Positions 34,431 through 43,539 of a stretch of DNA of 64,000 nucleotides are shown here, in pieces. The stretch covers positions 1 through 64,000 of the forward strand of contig JAFPZP010000066.1 in the NCBI GenBank assembly GCA_017417215.1. The letters are read 5' to 3'. The stretch comes from Candidatus Rifleibacteriota bacterium. GTDB lineage: Bacteria > Muiribacteriota > Ozemobacteria > Ozemobacterales > Ozemobacteraceae. The notes under the pieces are model-generated. The model saw only the letters and a list, made by a program, of their open reading frames with translations, searched no databases and was not told the origin of the DNA. How positions within the stretch are numbered: position 1 is the stretch's first letter; every line of letters starts with the position of its first letter. Made by a program: the position numbers and the translations under genes.

Positions 34431-35642
34431 ATGGAAAATTTCATTCCTTACGGACACCAGAATATTACAGAAGAAGATATAGAAGCCGTATCAAAAGTAT
34501 TAAAGGCTAATTATATTACTCAGGGCCCTGTTGTTGAAGAATTTGAAAAGGCTGTTTGTGAAAAGACAGGCTCTAACTATGGTGTTTGTTGCACAAATGG
34601 AACATCTGCCCTTCATTTAGCTATGATAGCTGCTGGCGTTAACCAAAACGATAGAATCATTGCTCCGGCAATAACCTTTTGCGCCAGTGCCAACTGTGCC
34701 AGATTCTTAGGTGCAGAAGTATTGTTTGCTGATATAGAGGATAGTATTACCATGTCTGTAGAAAGCTGCCGAGCTTTGTTAGAAAAATCAAAAGCTGAAG
34801 GCAAGCCTGTAAAAGCTGTTGTTACAGTAGATATGGCTGGCTATATATGTGATATGGAAGCTTTTGCCAAATTAAAAGATGAGTTTGGCTTTGTGTGGGT
34901 TGAAGATTCATGCCATGCAATAGGCGGTTCCTGGACAGCATCTGATGGCAAAGTCTATAAAGTTGGCGAATACAAGAAAGTAGATATGACAGTATTCAGT
35001 TTTCATCCTGTAAAACATATTACAACGGGTGAAGGCGGAATGATTATAACCCACTCTGAAAAATATGCTAAATCTTTAAGATTTTATAGAAGTCACGGAA
35101 TGACAAAGGTTCCAGAACTCTTTCAGTGCAAAGAAGAAGCCTTTGATAAAAATGGTCTGGTTAACCCCTGGTATTATGAAATGCAGGATTTGGGCTTCAA
35201 CTATCGTATGACTGAAATACAGGCTGCTTTGGGATTGAGTCAGCTTAAACGCTTAGAAAGCGGTATTGCAAAACGCAGAGAAATTGCTGATTATTACAGA
35301 AAAGAATTTGCAGATTGTCCGCTAATTTCTTTCCCTGTTGTAGATAAAGAAAAAATAGGTCATGCTTATCATCTGGCTATTGTATTGATAGATTTTGAAA
35401 AAGCCGGCATGACTCGTGCTGCTTTTATGAATAAATTGGCTAGTATGGGAATTGGAACTCAGGTTCATTATATTCCTGTGCCAATGCTGCCATATTATCT
35501 GGATAAGCTTCACGGAGAAAAATTCTCGAATGCTATAGCTTATTACAAAAAATGTCTGTCTCTGCCATGCTTCCCAACACTTAGTGATGACGACCTTCAA
35601 AGGGTCGTTCGCGGCATAAAACAAGTGTTAAATAGAGCTTAG
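34431..35642 (+). CDS. pseC: PseC-type sugar aminotransferase
   Basis: DegT/DnrJ/EryC1 family PLP enzyme, expected to make UDP-4-amino-4,6-dideoxy-beta-L-AltNAc, step 2 of pseudaminic acid synthesis. It parallels Campylobacter PseC: GHQNITEEDI at the start, NGTSALHLA, VVTVDMAG, VEDSCHAIGG, the PLP lysine in FSFHPVKHITTGEGG, and LGFNYRMTEIQAALG. 403 aa. Shine-Dalgarno aaagg. It is followed after 16 nt by a GNAT acetyltransferase, matching the PseC-PseH order of steps. Assignment to Pse rather than another 4-amino sugar rests on PseI and PseF nearby. Confidence 0.85.
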   Translation: MENFIPYGHQNITEEDIEAVSKVLKANYITQGPVVEEFEKAVCEKTGSNYGVCCTNGTSALHLAMIAAGVNQNDRIIAPAITFCASANCARFLGAEVLFADIEDSITMSVESCRALLEKSKAEGKPVKAVVTVDMAGYICDMEAFAKLKDEFGFVWVEDSCHAIGGSWTASDGKVYKVGEYKKVDMTVFSFHPVKHITTGEGGMIITHSEKYAKSLRFYRSHGMTKVPELFQCKEEAFDKNGLVNPWYYEMQDLGFNYRMTEIQAALGLSQLKRLESGIAKRREIADYYRKEFADCPLISFPVVDKEKIGHAYHLAIVLIDFEKAGMTRAAFMNKLASMGIGTQVHYIPVPMLPYYLDKLHGEKFSNAIAYYKKCLSLPCFPTLSDDDLQRVVRGIKQVLNRA

Positions 35643-35658
35643 AGCAAAACATAAATAA

Positions 35659-36135
35659 ATGACAAAGAGTTTAACATTGAGATCTTGGCAGGAAACAGAC
35701 TGTCGAATGATTTATGATTGGCGGATGAGTCCTGAAGTCAGATCTAAGAGTTTTAACAATAAAGAATTCTCTTATGAAGACCATAAGAAATGGTTTGAAA
35801 ATTTTATGAAAAACAACCTTTCTTTTGGCTTTATTTTGGAAAACTCTGGCAAACCTGTTGCCCAGATAAGATTTGATAAGACTAAGATTGAAGGTTACTA
35901 TAATATTTCTATTTTTACTGCACCAAATCTATCTGGAAAAGGCTATGGGAGCAAAGTTCTTGAAATGGCTTGCCAGGACAAGAATCTGTTAGCTAAGGCG
36001 AAATACTTTGTAGCAGAAGTTTTCGATGACAATATTCCATCTAAAAAATTATTTTTAAAGAATGGCTTTGAAATAACTGGCGAAACAGATGTAGATGAGC
36101 ACCATGTGCTATTGTTTAAGAAAAAGGCAATTTAG
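35659..36135 (+). CDS. GNAT acetyltransferase, PseH-like
   Basis: 158 aa, RimJ/RimL-like GNAT fold: SWQETDCRMIYDWR at the start, AQIRFDKTKIEGYY, the acetyl-CoA loop region SGKGYGSKVLEMAC, and a C-terminal FEITGETDVDEHHV. In pseudaminic acid synthesis PseH acetylates the 4-amino group made by PseC, and the position right after pseC supports that. Weak Shine-Dalgarno sequence, so probably co-translated from the pseC mRNA. Sequence alone does not prove PseH activity. Confidence 0.78.
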   Translation: MTKSLTLRSWQETDCRMIYDWRMSPEVRSKSFNNKEFSYEDHKKWFENFMKNNLSFGFILENSGKPVAQIRFDKTKIEGYYNISIFTAPNLSGKGYGSKVLEMACQDKNLLAKAKYFVAEVFDDNIPSKKLFLKNGFEITGETDVDEHHVLLFKKKAI

Positions 36136-36171
36136 AGGGAAGAGGGAAGAGGGAGAAGGGAAGAGGGAAGA

Positions 36172-36202
36172 GGTTGAGCAAGCAACTGTCCGCTTTTAAA
36201 AG
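36172..36202. repeat. Solo end of the ~127-bp element
   Basis: ggttgagcaagcaactgtcc followed by gcttttaaaag is the reverse complement of the left end of the 15501 copy. It is preceded by an agagggaag purine repeat (36134-36171). Confidence 0.65.
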
Positions 36203-36221
36203 AATTGAGAGATAAGAAAAG

Positions 36222-36298
36222 TCTACCCTTTTGTCATAAAAAGTATAGCGTATGGGCTTTAGCCCTGAAAGCTATACGTTTATGACAATGGGTAGACA
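36222..36298. repeat. 77-bp palindromic repeat, copy C
   Basis: Nearly identical to 10404-10480 in the same orientation and of the same length. The only obvious changes are in the bases next to the gtctac/gtagac tips. Confidence 0.88.
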
Positions 36299-36369
36299 AC
36301 ATAGAGCTGACAGCGAAGCTTAGCGAGAGCAAGGGTGTAGGGGTTAGAGATAAGGGGATTGGCTTAGGT

Positions 36370-37419
36370 TCATTGTTGAATTAAATCTAATGACAGCGGG
36401 GTGCCGGCTGGTGCATCTTTTGTAAAGGTTTTGCCTAATACTTCAAAGTAATATTTTGGTTTTAAACCATCGCCTGGTCTGATACTGCGAATGTTTTCTT
36501 CTGTTATTCTTTCACCGGCTTTTACATCTTTTACGATAAACAGCGAACGTCTGAATTTGTAGTTGCTTTGTTCAGATTCAGAAGGACCGAACTTAACTTT
36601 ACCAATAGCTTTTTCTGCCGCTCTCACATCTCTTACCATTGAGGCAAATTCATCTGGTTCCATTGAAAAACCGCTATCAGGAGTATTTATTTTTCTACTT
36701 AAACAAAGGTGCTTTTCTATAATGCATCCGCCTAATGCAACAGAGGTAACGGCACCAATAGAGCCTTTTGAATGGTCTGATAGTCCGACAGGCACTTCAA
36801 AAAGCTTACTTAATTCCTGCATGGTTACAAGATTCATGTCGTCAGTAATAGCCGGGTAAGCACTAGAACACTTTAAAAGAGCCAGTTGGTTGTTCTTTTC
36901 AGAATGAACAGAATCAACTGCTTCTTTAATTTCTTCTAAAGAAGCCATACCAGTAGACATAATCATAGGTTTGCCTTTTGAAGCAACATATTTAATTAAA
37001 GGCAAGTCGATTAATTCAAAAGAAGCTATTTTGTAAAACTCAATACCTATGCTTTCAAGGAAATCAACAGCAGTTTTGTCGAAAGGTGTGGAAAAGAAAT
37101 CTATTCCTATTTTATCAGCTTCTGCTTTTAATTCTGCTTGCCATTCCCAGGGAGTAAAGGCTTTTTGGTATAGGGAATGGAGGTTTTCACCTTTCCAGGT
37201 TCCTTCTTCAATACTGAAATATTTGTTGTGGCAATCTATGGTTATTGTGTCTGCTGTATATGTTTGAATCTTGATGCAGTCAGCATGAGCTTCTTTTGCA
37301 GCATGAATTATCTCTTTGGCATAATTAAGACTGCCAGCATGATTTGCAGACATTTCAGCAATTATATAAGCTGGTAAACCGCTAGCTATTTTCCTGTTTT
37401 TGATTGTTATTGAATTCAT
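36370..37419 (-). CDS. pseI: Pseudaminic acid synthase
   Basis: Condenses 2,4-diacetamido-2,4,6-trideoxy-L-altrose with phosphoenolpyruvate. NeuB-like TIM barrel: IIAEMSANHAGSL, DCIKIQTYTADTIT, DFFSTPFDKTAVDFLE, YKIASFELIDLPLI, STGMASLEEI, LLKCSSAYPA and GLSDHS, then a C-terminal SAF/antifreeze-like domain (about 290-349, SIRPGDGLKPKYY). The residue pattern follows PseI more closely than NeuB/LegI. I start at ATG 37419; a GTG four codons upstream is possible. Transcribed away from the divergent Maf gene, with 96 nt between them. Confidence 0.9.
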   Translation of the reverse strand: MNSITIKNRKIASGLPAYIIAEMSANHAGSLNYAKEIIHAAKEAHADCIKIQTYTADTITIDCHNKYFSIEEGTWKGENLHSLYQKAFTPWEWQAELKAEADKIGIDFFSTPFDKTAVDFLESIGIEFYKIASFELIDLPLIKYVASKGKPMIMSTGMASLEEIKEAVDSVHSEKNNQLALLKCSSAYPAITDDMNLVTMQELSKLFEVPVGLSDHSKGSIGAVTSVALGGCIIEKHLCLSRKINTPDSGFSMEPDEFASMVRDVRAAEKAIGKVKFGPSESEQSNYKFRRSLFIVKDVKAGERITEENIRSIRPGDGLKPKYYFEVLGKTFTKDAPAGTPLSLDLIQQ

Positions 37420-37515
37420 ATTTTTTACCACTTAGTTTAAGATTATTTTATTTTTATAATAAATTCAACATCTAGAAATGTTATAATAATAAAAATTTTC
37501 CCTAGAGAGCTTTAT

Positions 37516-39438
37516 ATGTCTAATATTTATCAAAATAACCTTAAAGTATTGAAGAAAAGAATGCCTGTTATATATCAGGCTATAAATAACTGTCCTGAAT
37601 CCGATTGCGAATATATTGTTTCTGATGCAAAAAGTGGAGCTAAAACTCTTGCTATAAAGAAAGAGGGCAAAGTTTATCAGGTTCACAGTAAATATGACCC
37701 AGTTAAAGAAGCTGAACAACAGCTTAAAAATGCAAAACTGATTAATCCAAAGGTAATGATGATCATGGGCTTTGGATTGGGCTATCATTTGCGGGCAGCA
37801 AGCCAAATATACGGGAAAAACAATCTATATACATTGGTAATAGAAAAAGACATTAAAGCTTTTAAAACAGCTTTAGAAAACGTTGATATAACAGATTTGC
37901 TGGAAAATCCAAAATTTGTTTGGGTTGTAGGAATCAGACCAGACGAAGCTTTTGTAGTTTTAAATGAGCTTCTTAAAAAAGTCGGAATTACAATTCAGCT
38001 ATTCCTTAAAACTTTGGTAGTATTCGACCACCCTGTAATAACAAGGATTCACGAAAATTACCACCAGCATATACTAAAATGCTTTAAAGATGCTGCTTTC
38101 AATATAATATTCAACTATGGGAATTGCCCGAAAGATTCAATGATAGGTCTTCAGAGCATAATGGACAACATGTCACTTATCTTAAGAAGCCCTGGAATCA
38201 AAGATTTATTTGGAAAATTCAAGAAAGTTCCTGGTATTCTGGTTTCAACAGGACCATCATTAGATAAAAACATTGAAGACTTAAAGCCTGCATTGGGTAA
38301 TTGTGTTATGATTGCAGCAGATTCAGCTTTAAGAACTTTAAACAAGCATAATATTGTTCCACATGCCGCCGTTAGTGTAGAAAGAATCGAACATGTAGCG
38401 ACAATGTTTAAAGAGCTTCCTGAAGAATATAAGGCAAAAATATGGCTGGCGGCCTGTCCTGTAATTTTAAAACACTCTTACGATGCTTGGAACGGGCCAA
38501 AAGTAATCAGCTATCGTAATTTTGCTCACTTTGAGTGGATACAGGTTCCAAAAGGCACCTTAACAACTGGACCTTCATGCTCAAATCTTGGTTTTAAGAT
38601 TTTGGAAGCAATGGGCTGTGACCCAATAATTCTCGTTGGTCAGGACTGTTCATTCGCAAGTGTTGAAAAGACTCATGCTGACGGAGCTCCAGAAGTTACC
38701 AACCTTCATTTGAAACAGGAAAATCTATATAAAGTTAAGGGCAATTATTCTGAATTTGTTTATACCAACAAAATTTATGATATGTTCAGAAAAGCTTTTG
38801 AAACCGATATGCTGACCTACAAGGGCACTTGTATAAATGCTACTGAAGGCGGAGCATATATTGAAGGAACTAAGATTTCTACATTAAAAGAAGCTGTTGA
38901 AAAGTATTGCACTAAGCCTGTCGACACATTAGGGATATTCCAAAAAGAATGTAAATACCCCAGCGAAACAGAAATAGCTAATCAATGGAAATCATTAAGA
39001 AAAATAATGGTAGCAACTCGTGAAGAAGTTGAAAAGGTTGTTAATAGCTGTTTGGAAGGCGAACGACGCATAGCTGAATTTGAAGTTCGGTTAGGTCGTG
39101 ATGGTTTTGAAGAAATAGACGACTTCTTGAAAAGATTTCCTGACGATGAGTTGAAAGAATTTATGTCTTGGCTTGTAAAAACAAAAGGTCAGATAATAAC
39201 TAGTGGAAAATACTTCAATCTTTATTTGATGCATATTGTTCAGATGGTTATCGTTAAATTCGAGCTTGATATTAACCAGCTCCCATCGCTTTGCGAAGAT
39301 CCAAAACGTTGTAATTTGCAACATATAAAGATTATGAAGAAATGGTTCCAGGAAGTCGGCGGAGTCTGTCAGATTTCTTTGAAAATGCTTGTTGATGCTT
39401 TAGCTCAGCTTGATGCAGAATTTGGCACAGTTGAATAA
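37516..39438 (+). CDS. Motility accessory factor (Maf/DUF115 family), paralog 2
   Basis: 640 aa. Same plan as the protein at 17738: VHSKYDPVKEAEQQL, GFGLGYH, then the central domain with VSTGPSLDKN, VSVERIEH, GTLTTGPSCSNLGF and IILVGQDCSF, and a helical C-terminal third. Placement directly beside pseI strongly links it to pseudaminic acid transfer onto flagellin. It is clearly diverged from paralog 1, so the two may serve different flagellins or sites. No strong Shine-Dalgarno sequence. Confidence 0.9.
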   Translation: MSNIYQNNLKVLKKRMPVIYQAINNCPESDCEYIVSDAKSGAKTLAIKKEGKVYQVHSKYDPVKEAEQQLKNAKLINPKVMMIMGFGLGYHLRAASQIYGKNNLYTLVIEKDIKAFKTALENVDITDLLENPKFVWVVGIRPDEAFVVLNELLKKVGITIQLFLKTLVVFDHPVITRIHENYHQHILKCFKDAAFNIIFNYGNCPKDSMIGLQSIMDNMSLILRSPGIKDLFGKFKKVPGILVSTGPSLDKNIEDLKPALGNCVMIAADSALRTLNKHNIVPHAAVSVERIEHVATMFKELPEEYKAKIWLAACPVILKHSYDAWNGPKVISYRNFAHFEWIQVPKGTLTTGPSCSNLGFKILEAMGCDPIILVGQDCSFASVEKTHADGAPEVTNLHLKQENLYKVKGNYSEFVYTNKIYDMFRKAFETDMLTYKGTCINATEGGAYIEGTKISTLKEAVEKYCTKPVDTLGIFQKECKYPSETEIANQWKSLRKIMVATREEVEKVVNSCLEGERRIAEFEVRLGRDGFEEIDDFLKRFPDDELKEFMSWLVKTKGQIITSGKYFNLYLMHIVQMVIVKFELDINQLPSLCEDPKRCNLQHIKIMKKWFQEVGGVCQISLKMLVDALAQLDAEFGTVE

Positions 39439-39452
39439 TTAGTAGTTCTGAA

Positions 39453-39481
39453 TTGACTTATTTGGTTTTGATTACTAAAAT
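39453..39481 (+). promoter_or_regulatory. Promoter of the hut genes
   Basis: TTGACT, 17 nt, TAAAAT (39476-39481), 36 nt before the hutH start. Confidence 0.6.
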
Positions 39482-39517
39482 ATAGCCAATTAATTAATAA
39501 TAGAGGGAAATAGAGCA

Positions 39518-41041
39518 ATGATTGAACTTAATGGCAGTAATTTAACTATTGAAAAAGTTTTTCGTATTGCAGCAGAAGACGAAAAGGTAAGTGTTTCTCA
39601 GGAAGCAATGAAACGTGTTAAAGCTTCTAGAGATATTGTTGAAGAAATAATAAACGAAAATCGCGTCGTTTATGGTATTACTACTGGTTTTGGCCATTTG
39701 TGCAATACCCGTATTGAACGCAAGGACCTTGAAAGACTTCAAACTAATCTTATCAGAAGCCATGCTACAGGAGTAGGCGACCCATATTCAAAAGAAGCTG
39801 TTCGTGCTGCTATTACAGTTCGTATTAACTCTTTGTTACACGGTGTCAGCGGTGTCAGACCAGAATTAGTTGACGCATTAGTTGCTCTTTTAAATAGCGG
39901 TGTAACTCCTTATGTTCCACAGCAAGGCTCTGTTGGCTGTTCGGGTGACTTGGCCCCTCTTTCTCATATAATGCTTGTTTTGATGGGCGAAGGCGAAGTA
40001 TTGGCAGAAGATGGTCATACAAGACTTCCTGCACTGCCAGAAATAGAAAAAGCTGGCTTAAAACCAATTACTCTTCAAGCTAAAGAAGGTCTTGCCCTTA
40101 TCAACGGAACAGCAGTTATGGCTGGTGTTACTTCTCTAGCTTTGTATCGCGCAATGCATATTTCTAAATCTGCCGATATTATTGCTACCATGACTCTTGA
40201 AATGTCGAAAGGCTCAACCAAGCCATTCGATCCTGAATTTATAGCTTTAAGACCATATCCAGGAATGGCTCAGGTCGCACAGAATGTTCTGGCCTGCATT
40301 GAAGATTCTGAAATAAGAGAAAGTCACGCTGGCTGTTCTAAAGTTCAAGACGCTTACAGCTTAAGATGCATTCCACAGGTTCACGGTGCTACTAGAGAAA
40401 ACCTCAACCACCTTGTAGACCAGCTTACAATAGAAATTAACTCTGTTACTGACAACCCAATCATTTTAAGCAAAGATAAAGTAATCTCCGGTGGTCATTT
40501 CCACGGTCAGCCAATAGCTTATATTGCTGACTTCTTGGGAATAATCATGTCAGAACTTGCTGATATCAGTGAAAGACGTATAGACAGACTTCTGAATCCA
40601 TTAATCAATGAAATGAAACCGTTCTTAACTGTTGACCCCGGTGTTAACTCAGGATTGATGATTATTCAATATACTGCAGCAGCTTTGGTTAGCGAAAATA
40701 AAGTGCTTGCTCACCCTGCTTCAGTTGATTCTATTCCAACATCTGCCTATCAGGAAGACCACGTCAGCATGGGTAGTATAGCTTCTCGCAAAGCTGGCAA
40801 AATCATCGAACATACTGCTCAAGTTCTTGCTATCGAATGGCTCAGCGCTTCCCAAGCCTATGAATTCTTAAGACCACTTAAGATGGGAAAAGGCACTAAC
40901 GCTGCTTACAACCTACTTAGAGAAAAGGTTCCCGCTCTTCAAGAAGACCGCATTTTGGCTCCTGATTTAAGAGTCGCTAGAGACCTGCTCTGGAACGACA
41001 AGCTCTTCGACTACGTCGGACAATTCGTCAAGTTAGTATAA
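39518..41041 (+). CDS. hutH: Histidine ammonia-lyase
   Basis: Deaminates L-histidine to urocanate, the first step of histidine use. The MIO prosthetic group forms from three residues in GSVGCSGDLAPLSH, here Cys141-Ser142-Gly143 rather than the usual Ala-Ser-Gly; Cys at this place is permitted in the family signature. Other marks: YGITTGFGHL, SRKAGKIIEHTAQV. 507 aa is standard. Shine-Dalgarno gaggg. hutI follows after 38 nt; urocanase and the last hut steps are not in the window. Confidence 0.95.
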   Translation: MIELNGSNLTIEKVFRIAAEDEKVSVSQEAMKRVKASRDIVEEIINENRVVYGITTGFGHLCNTRIERKDLERLQTNLIRSHATGVGDPYSKEAVRAAITVRINSLLHGVSGVRPELVDALVALLNSGVTPYVPQQGSVGCSGDLAPLSHIMLVLMGEGEVLAEDGHTRLPALPEIEKAGLKPITLQAKEGLALINGTAVMAGVTSLALYRAMHISKSADIIATMTLEMSKGSTKPFDPEFIALRPYPGMAQVAQNVLACIEDSEIRESHAGCSKVQDAYSLRCIPQVHGATRENLNHLVDQLTIEINSVTDNPIILSKDKVISGGHFHGQPIAYIADFLGIIMSELADISERRIDRLLNPLINEMKPFLTVDPGVNSGLMIIQYTAAALVSENKVLAHPASVDSIPTSAYQEDHVSMGSIASRKAGKIIEHTAQVLAIEWLSASQAYEFLRPLKMGKGTNAAYNLLREKVPALQEDRILAPDLRVARDLLWNDKLFDYVGQFVKLV

Positions 41042-41079
41042 AACGCTGGCTAAAACCACAAACTTACGAGGCTCACCCA

Positions 41080-42357
41080 ATGACTAAAGAAAACAAAGTT
41101 TCTGCTGATTTTATTCTTCATAATTTAGATTCTGCTGTTGTTTATCCAAATCCATACAGAGGCAAAGGCACCAAAGTTGGTTGGGAAACAAAAGAACTAA
41201 AGCATGCTTCCATAGCTTCTAAGAATGGCAAAATAGTCTGGATAGGCAATTCTGCTGATTTAAACGAAAATGTAAAAATTGAATCTGATACATATTTTTA
41301 TAATGGCGAAGGATTATTGGCTGTTCCAGGCTTTGTTGATTCACATACACATTTGTTATATGCAGGAAATCGTGCAGATGAATTTGAGATGCGTGTTCAG
41401 GGTAAGACCTACTTAGAAATCCTGGCGGCCGGTGGTGGAATTCTTAATACCACTAATGCTGTTCGCAATCTATCTGAAGAAGAATTATTCGCAGAAACCT
41501 CACATCGTCTTGATATGGCCATGGATTCAGGTGTAACCACCATAGAAATAAAAACTGGCTATGGGTTAGACTTGAAGAATGAGCTTAAAATGCTTAGAGT
41601 CATTGATATGCTCAAAGAAGAATACCCATTAAGAATAGTTACAACCTTTATGGGTGCTCATGCTGTTCCGGCAGACAGAGTGAATGATTCAGATTCTTTC
41701 GTAGACGAAATCTGTCAGGAATGGATACCGGCAGTTGCAGAAACCAAATCTGCAGTATTTAACGATGTTTTCACAGAAAAGAAAGCTTTTTCTGTAGAAC
41801 AGTCTAGAAAAATATTGAATGCAGGCTTGAAATATGGCTTGAAACCTAAGATTCACGCCGATGAAGTAAATGTTCTTGGCGGTGTTGATTTAGCTGTTGA
41901 AGTTGGTGCTGTAAGTGCTGACCACTTGTTGATGACTGGCGACGAAGGCATTAAAAAGCTTGTTGGTAGCGGTGTTATTCCAACTGTTCTTCCTGGTACT
42001 TCAACATACTTAATGGAAAGCCATCATGCCCCTGCTCGCAAGATGATTGAAGCTGGTCTTCCCGTGGCAATAGCTTCTGACCATAATCCTGGAAGCTGCC
42101 AATTCCTAGGTGCCAACATGATTCAGTCTATGGCTATGCTTCAGCTTAGAATGAGCGCATCAGAAAGCCTGATCGCTGGAACCCTTCACGCTGCTCATGC
42201 TGTTGATATGGGTAACGAAATTGGTGCAATCGAAGTTGGCAGAAATATGGATATAGCCCTCTTTGAACTTGATTCATTCAAGCAGATTGGCTACCACATT
42301 GGTCAGAATTATCTCTACGACCTGATTATTGGTGGAGAGTCTATATATAAGGACTAG
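41080..42357 (+). CDS. hutI: Imidazolonepropionase
   Basis: Hydrolyses 4-imidazolone-5-propionate to N-formimino-L-glutamate, the third step of histidine degradation. Amidohydrolase fold with metal ligands in DSHTHLLYAG; substrate-binding YLEILAAGGGI; FMGAHAVP; KIHADEVN; and the catalytic DHNPGS. 425 aa. Same strand as hutH and likely one operon. The protein ends just before a block of hairpin repeats. Confidence 0.94.
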   Translation: MTKENKVSADFILHNLDSAVVYPNPYRGKGTKVGWETKELKHASIASKNGKIVWIGNSADLNENVKIESDTYFYNGEGLLAVPGFVDSHTHLLYAGNRADEFEMRVQGKTYLEILAAGGGILNTTNAVRNLSEEELFAETSHRLDMAMDSGVTTIEIKTGYGLDLKNELKMLRVIDMLKEEYPLRIVTTFMGAHAVPADRVNDSDSFVDEICQEWIPAVAETKSAVFNDVFTEKKAFSVEQSRKILNAGLKYGLKPKIHADEVNVLGGVDLAVEVGAVSADHLLMTGDEGIKKLVGSGVIPTVLPGTSTYLMESHHAPARKMIEAGLPVAIASDHNPGSCQFLGANMIQSMAMLQLRMSASESLIAGTLHAAHAVDMGNEIGAIEVGRNMDIALFELDSFKQIGYHIGQNYLYDLIIGGESIYKD

Positions 42358-42417
42358 GGAGAAAAAGAGCAGAGAGCGATAGAGCGGACGAGACTTCGTC
42401 TCTTAGAGCTTAGAGCC

Positions 42418-42660
42418 AAGCGAAGCTCCCCCATGAACGGTGGGGGAGCTGTCACGTAGTGACTGAGGGGGCTGATTGCGTAGCAATCAGAGGCGTGATA
42501 GGTGGTAAGTGGTTGGTGGTGAGTGGTTGGTGATGGTTGAGCAAGCAGACTGTCCGCTTTTAAAGGAAATGAGAAATGAGAATTTAAAGACCCCTTTCGG
42601 CAGCAAAGCTGCCACTTCCCCCACCTACGTGGTGGCAGATCTTCTTGATACATCTCCAAA
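42418..42660. repeat. Hairpin and word repeats after hutI
   Basis: 42423-42520: agctccccc/gggggagct stem, gtcac gta gtgac stem, then gattgc gta gcaatc stem. 42488-42537: ggtggt/gagtggttgg words. 42535-42566: solo end of the ~127-bp element (ggttgagcaagcagactgtc). 42588-42650: a reversed C-run unit with gcagcaaagctgc and accta-cgtggt hairpins. No gene in 42358-42663. Confidence 0.65.
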
Positions 42661-42663
42661 ATC

Positions 42664-43461
42664 ATGAAAAAGTTACAAATATATTTCCTGATATTCGGAA
42701 TATTTTTTATCATCTTTGTTTTTATCATGGCTACATGCCAGGAGTATTTAAAAGACTTAGATAATCTGCCAACAATCGTTGGGATTTGCTTCCTTTTCCT
42801 CTTTGTTTTTACAATCATATATTTAGAAAAAAGAGATTCACTTCGCAAAAAGGCAATAAAAGAATACTGCGAAAAGAACGGCTTGGAATATCAGGAAACA
42901 GTTGATTCTCTGCTAGAAATAGCTGATTATAAAATACTTCATATGGGTTATGAAGGGAAAAATGAATATCATGCAGTAATGAGCGGTCAACGAGGTGATT
43001 TTACCTTTAAGATTCTAGACTATAGTTATGTAAAATCATGCGGAGATCATGACGGAGTCTTTAATGTTTCTCTTTGCATTTTGTCAAAAGCTGATTTGCA
43101 GTTTCCTGAAATGATACTTGATGAAAAAGTACCATTCTTGGCAGGAACTATCGACCAGGCTTTAATGGCTAAAAGCCAAATGAATATTGTTAAACCCTTA
43201 GGTGATAGCACTTTTGAAAACAAGTTTTCCTTGGTAAGCAATGATGGGAAAGCTGTAAGAGAATATTTCAAATCAGGTGTAATCCAGGCTTTTTTGAAAC
43301 ACTATATCAAAGGCTGTCGCTACGATGCTTGTGATGACACTATAACAATAGCTCATTTAAACTTTTTACAATATAATATTAATCAAAGGCTTGAAATGCT
43401 TAAAAAGGGTGTTGAGCTGATTACAGAAATAGATAGAGCTCGTAAGTCAGTCTTAGGCTAA
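42664..43461 (+). CDS. Membrane protein of unknown function
   Basis: 265 aa with two transmembrane helices near the N-terminus (about residues 5-28 and 38-56) and a long cytoplasm-side domain with ITIAHLNFLQYNINQRLEML near the end. The pattern of two helices, then a soluble domain with YEGKNEYHAV and FKILDYSY, resembles small families of uncharacterised bacterial proteins (DUF3137-like in layout), but I cannot name it. No Shine-Dalgarno sequence seen. Its start lies inside the tail of a repeat block. Confidence 0.62.
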   Translation: MKKLQIYFLIFGIFFIIFVFIMATCQEYLKDLDNLPTIVGICFLFLFVFTIIYLEKRDSLRKKAIKEYCEKNGLEYQETVDSLLEIADYKILHMGYEGKNEYHAVMSGQRGDFTFKILDYSYVKSCGDHDGVFNVSLCILSKADLQFPEMILDEKVPFLAGTIDQALMAKSQMNIVKPLGDSTFENKFSLVSNDGKAVREYFKSGVIQAFLKHYIKGCRYDACDDTITIAHLNFLQYNINQRLEMLKKGVELITEIDRARKSVLG

Positions 43462-43539
43462 CTTTAGTAGTTTTAATTGTGGTTGGTTTTTGTTGTTTTT
43501 ATTGATTATTTACCGTTTTTATTAGATAATAATCAAGTT

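Noticed and set aside
43477-43539. N-terminal extension of DAHP synthase from TTG 43477
   Set aside because: The extension is hydrophobic and unlike the family; the normal start is at ATG 43540.
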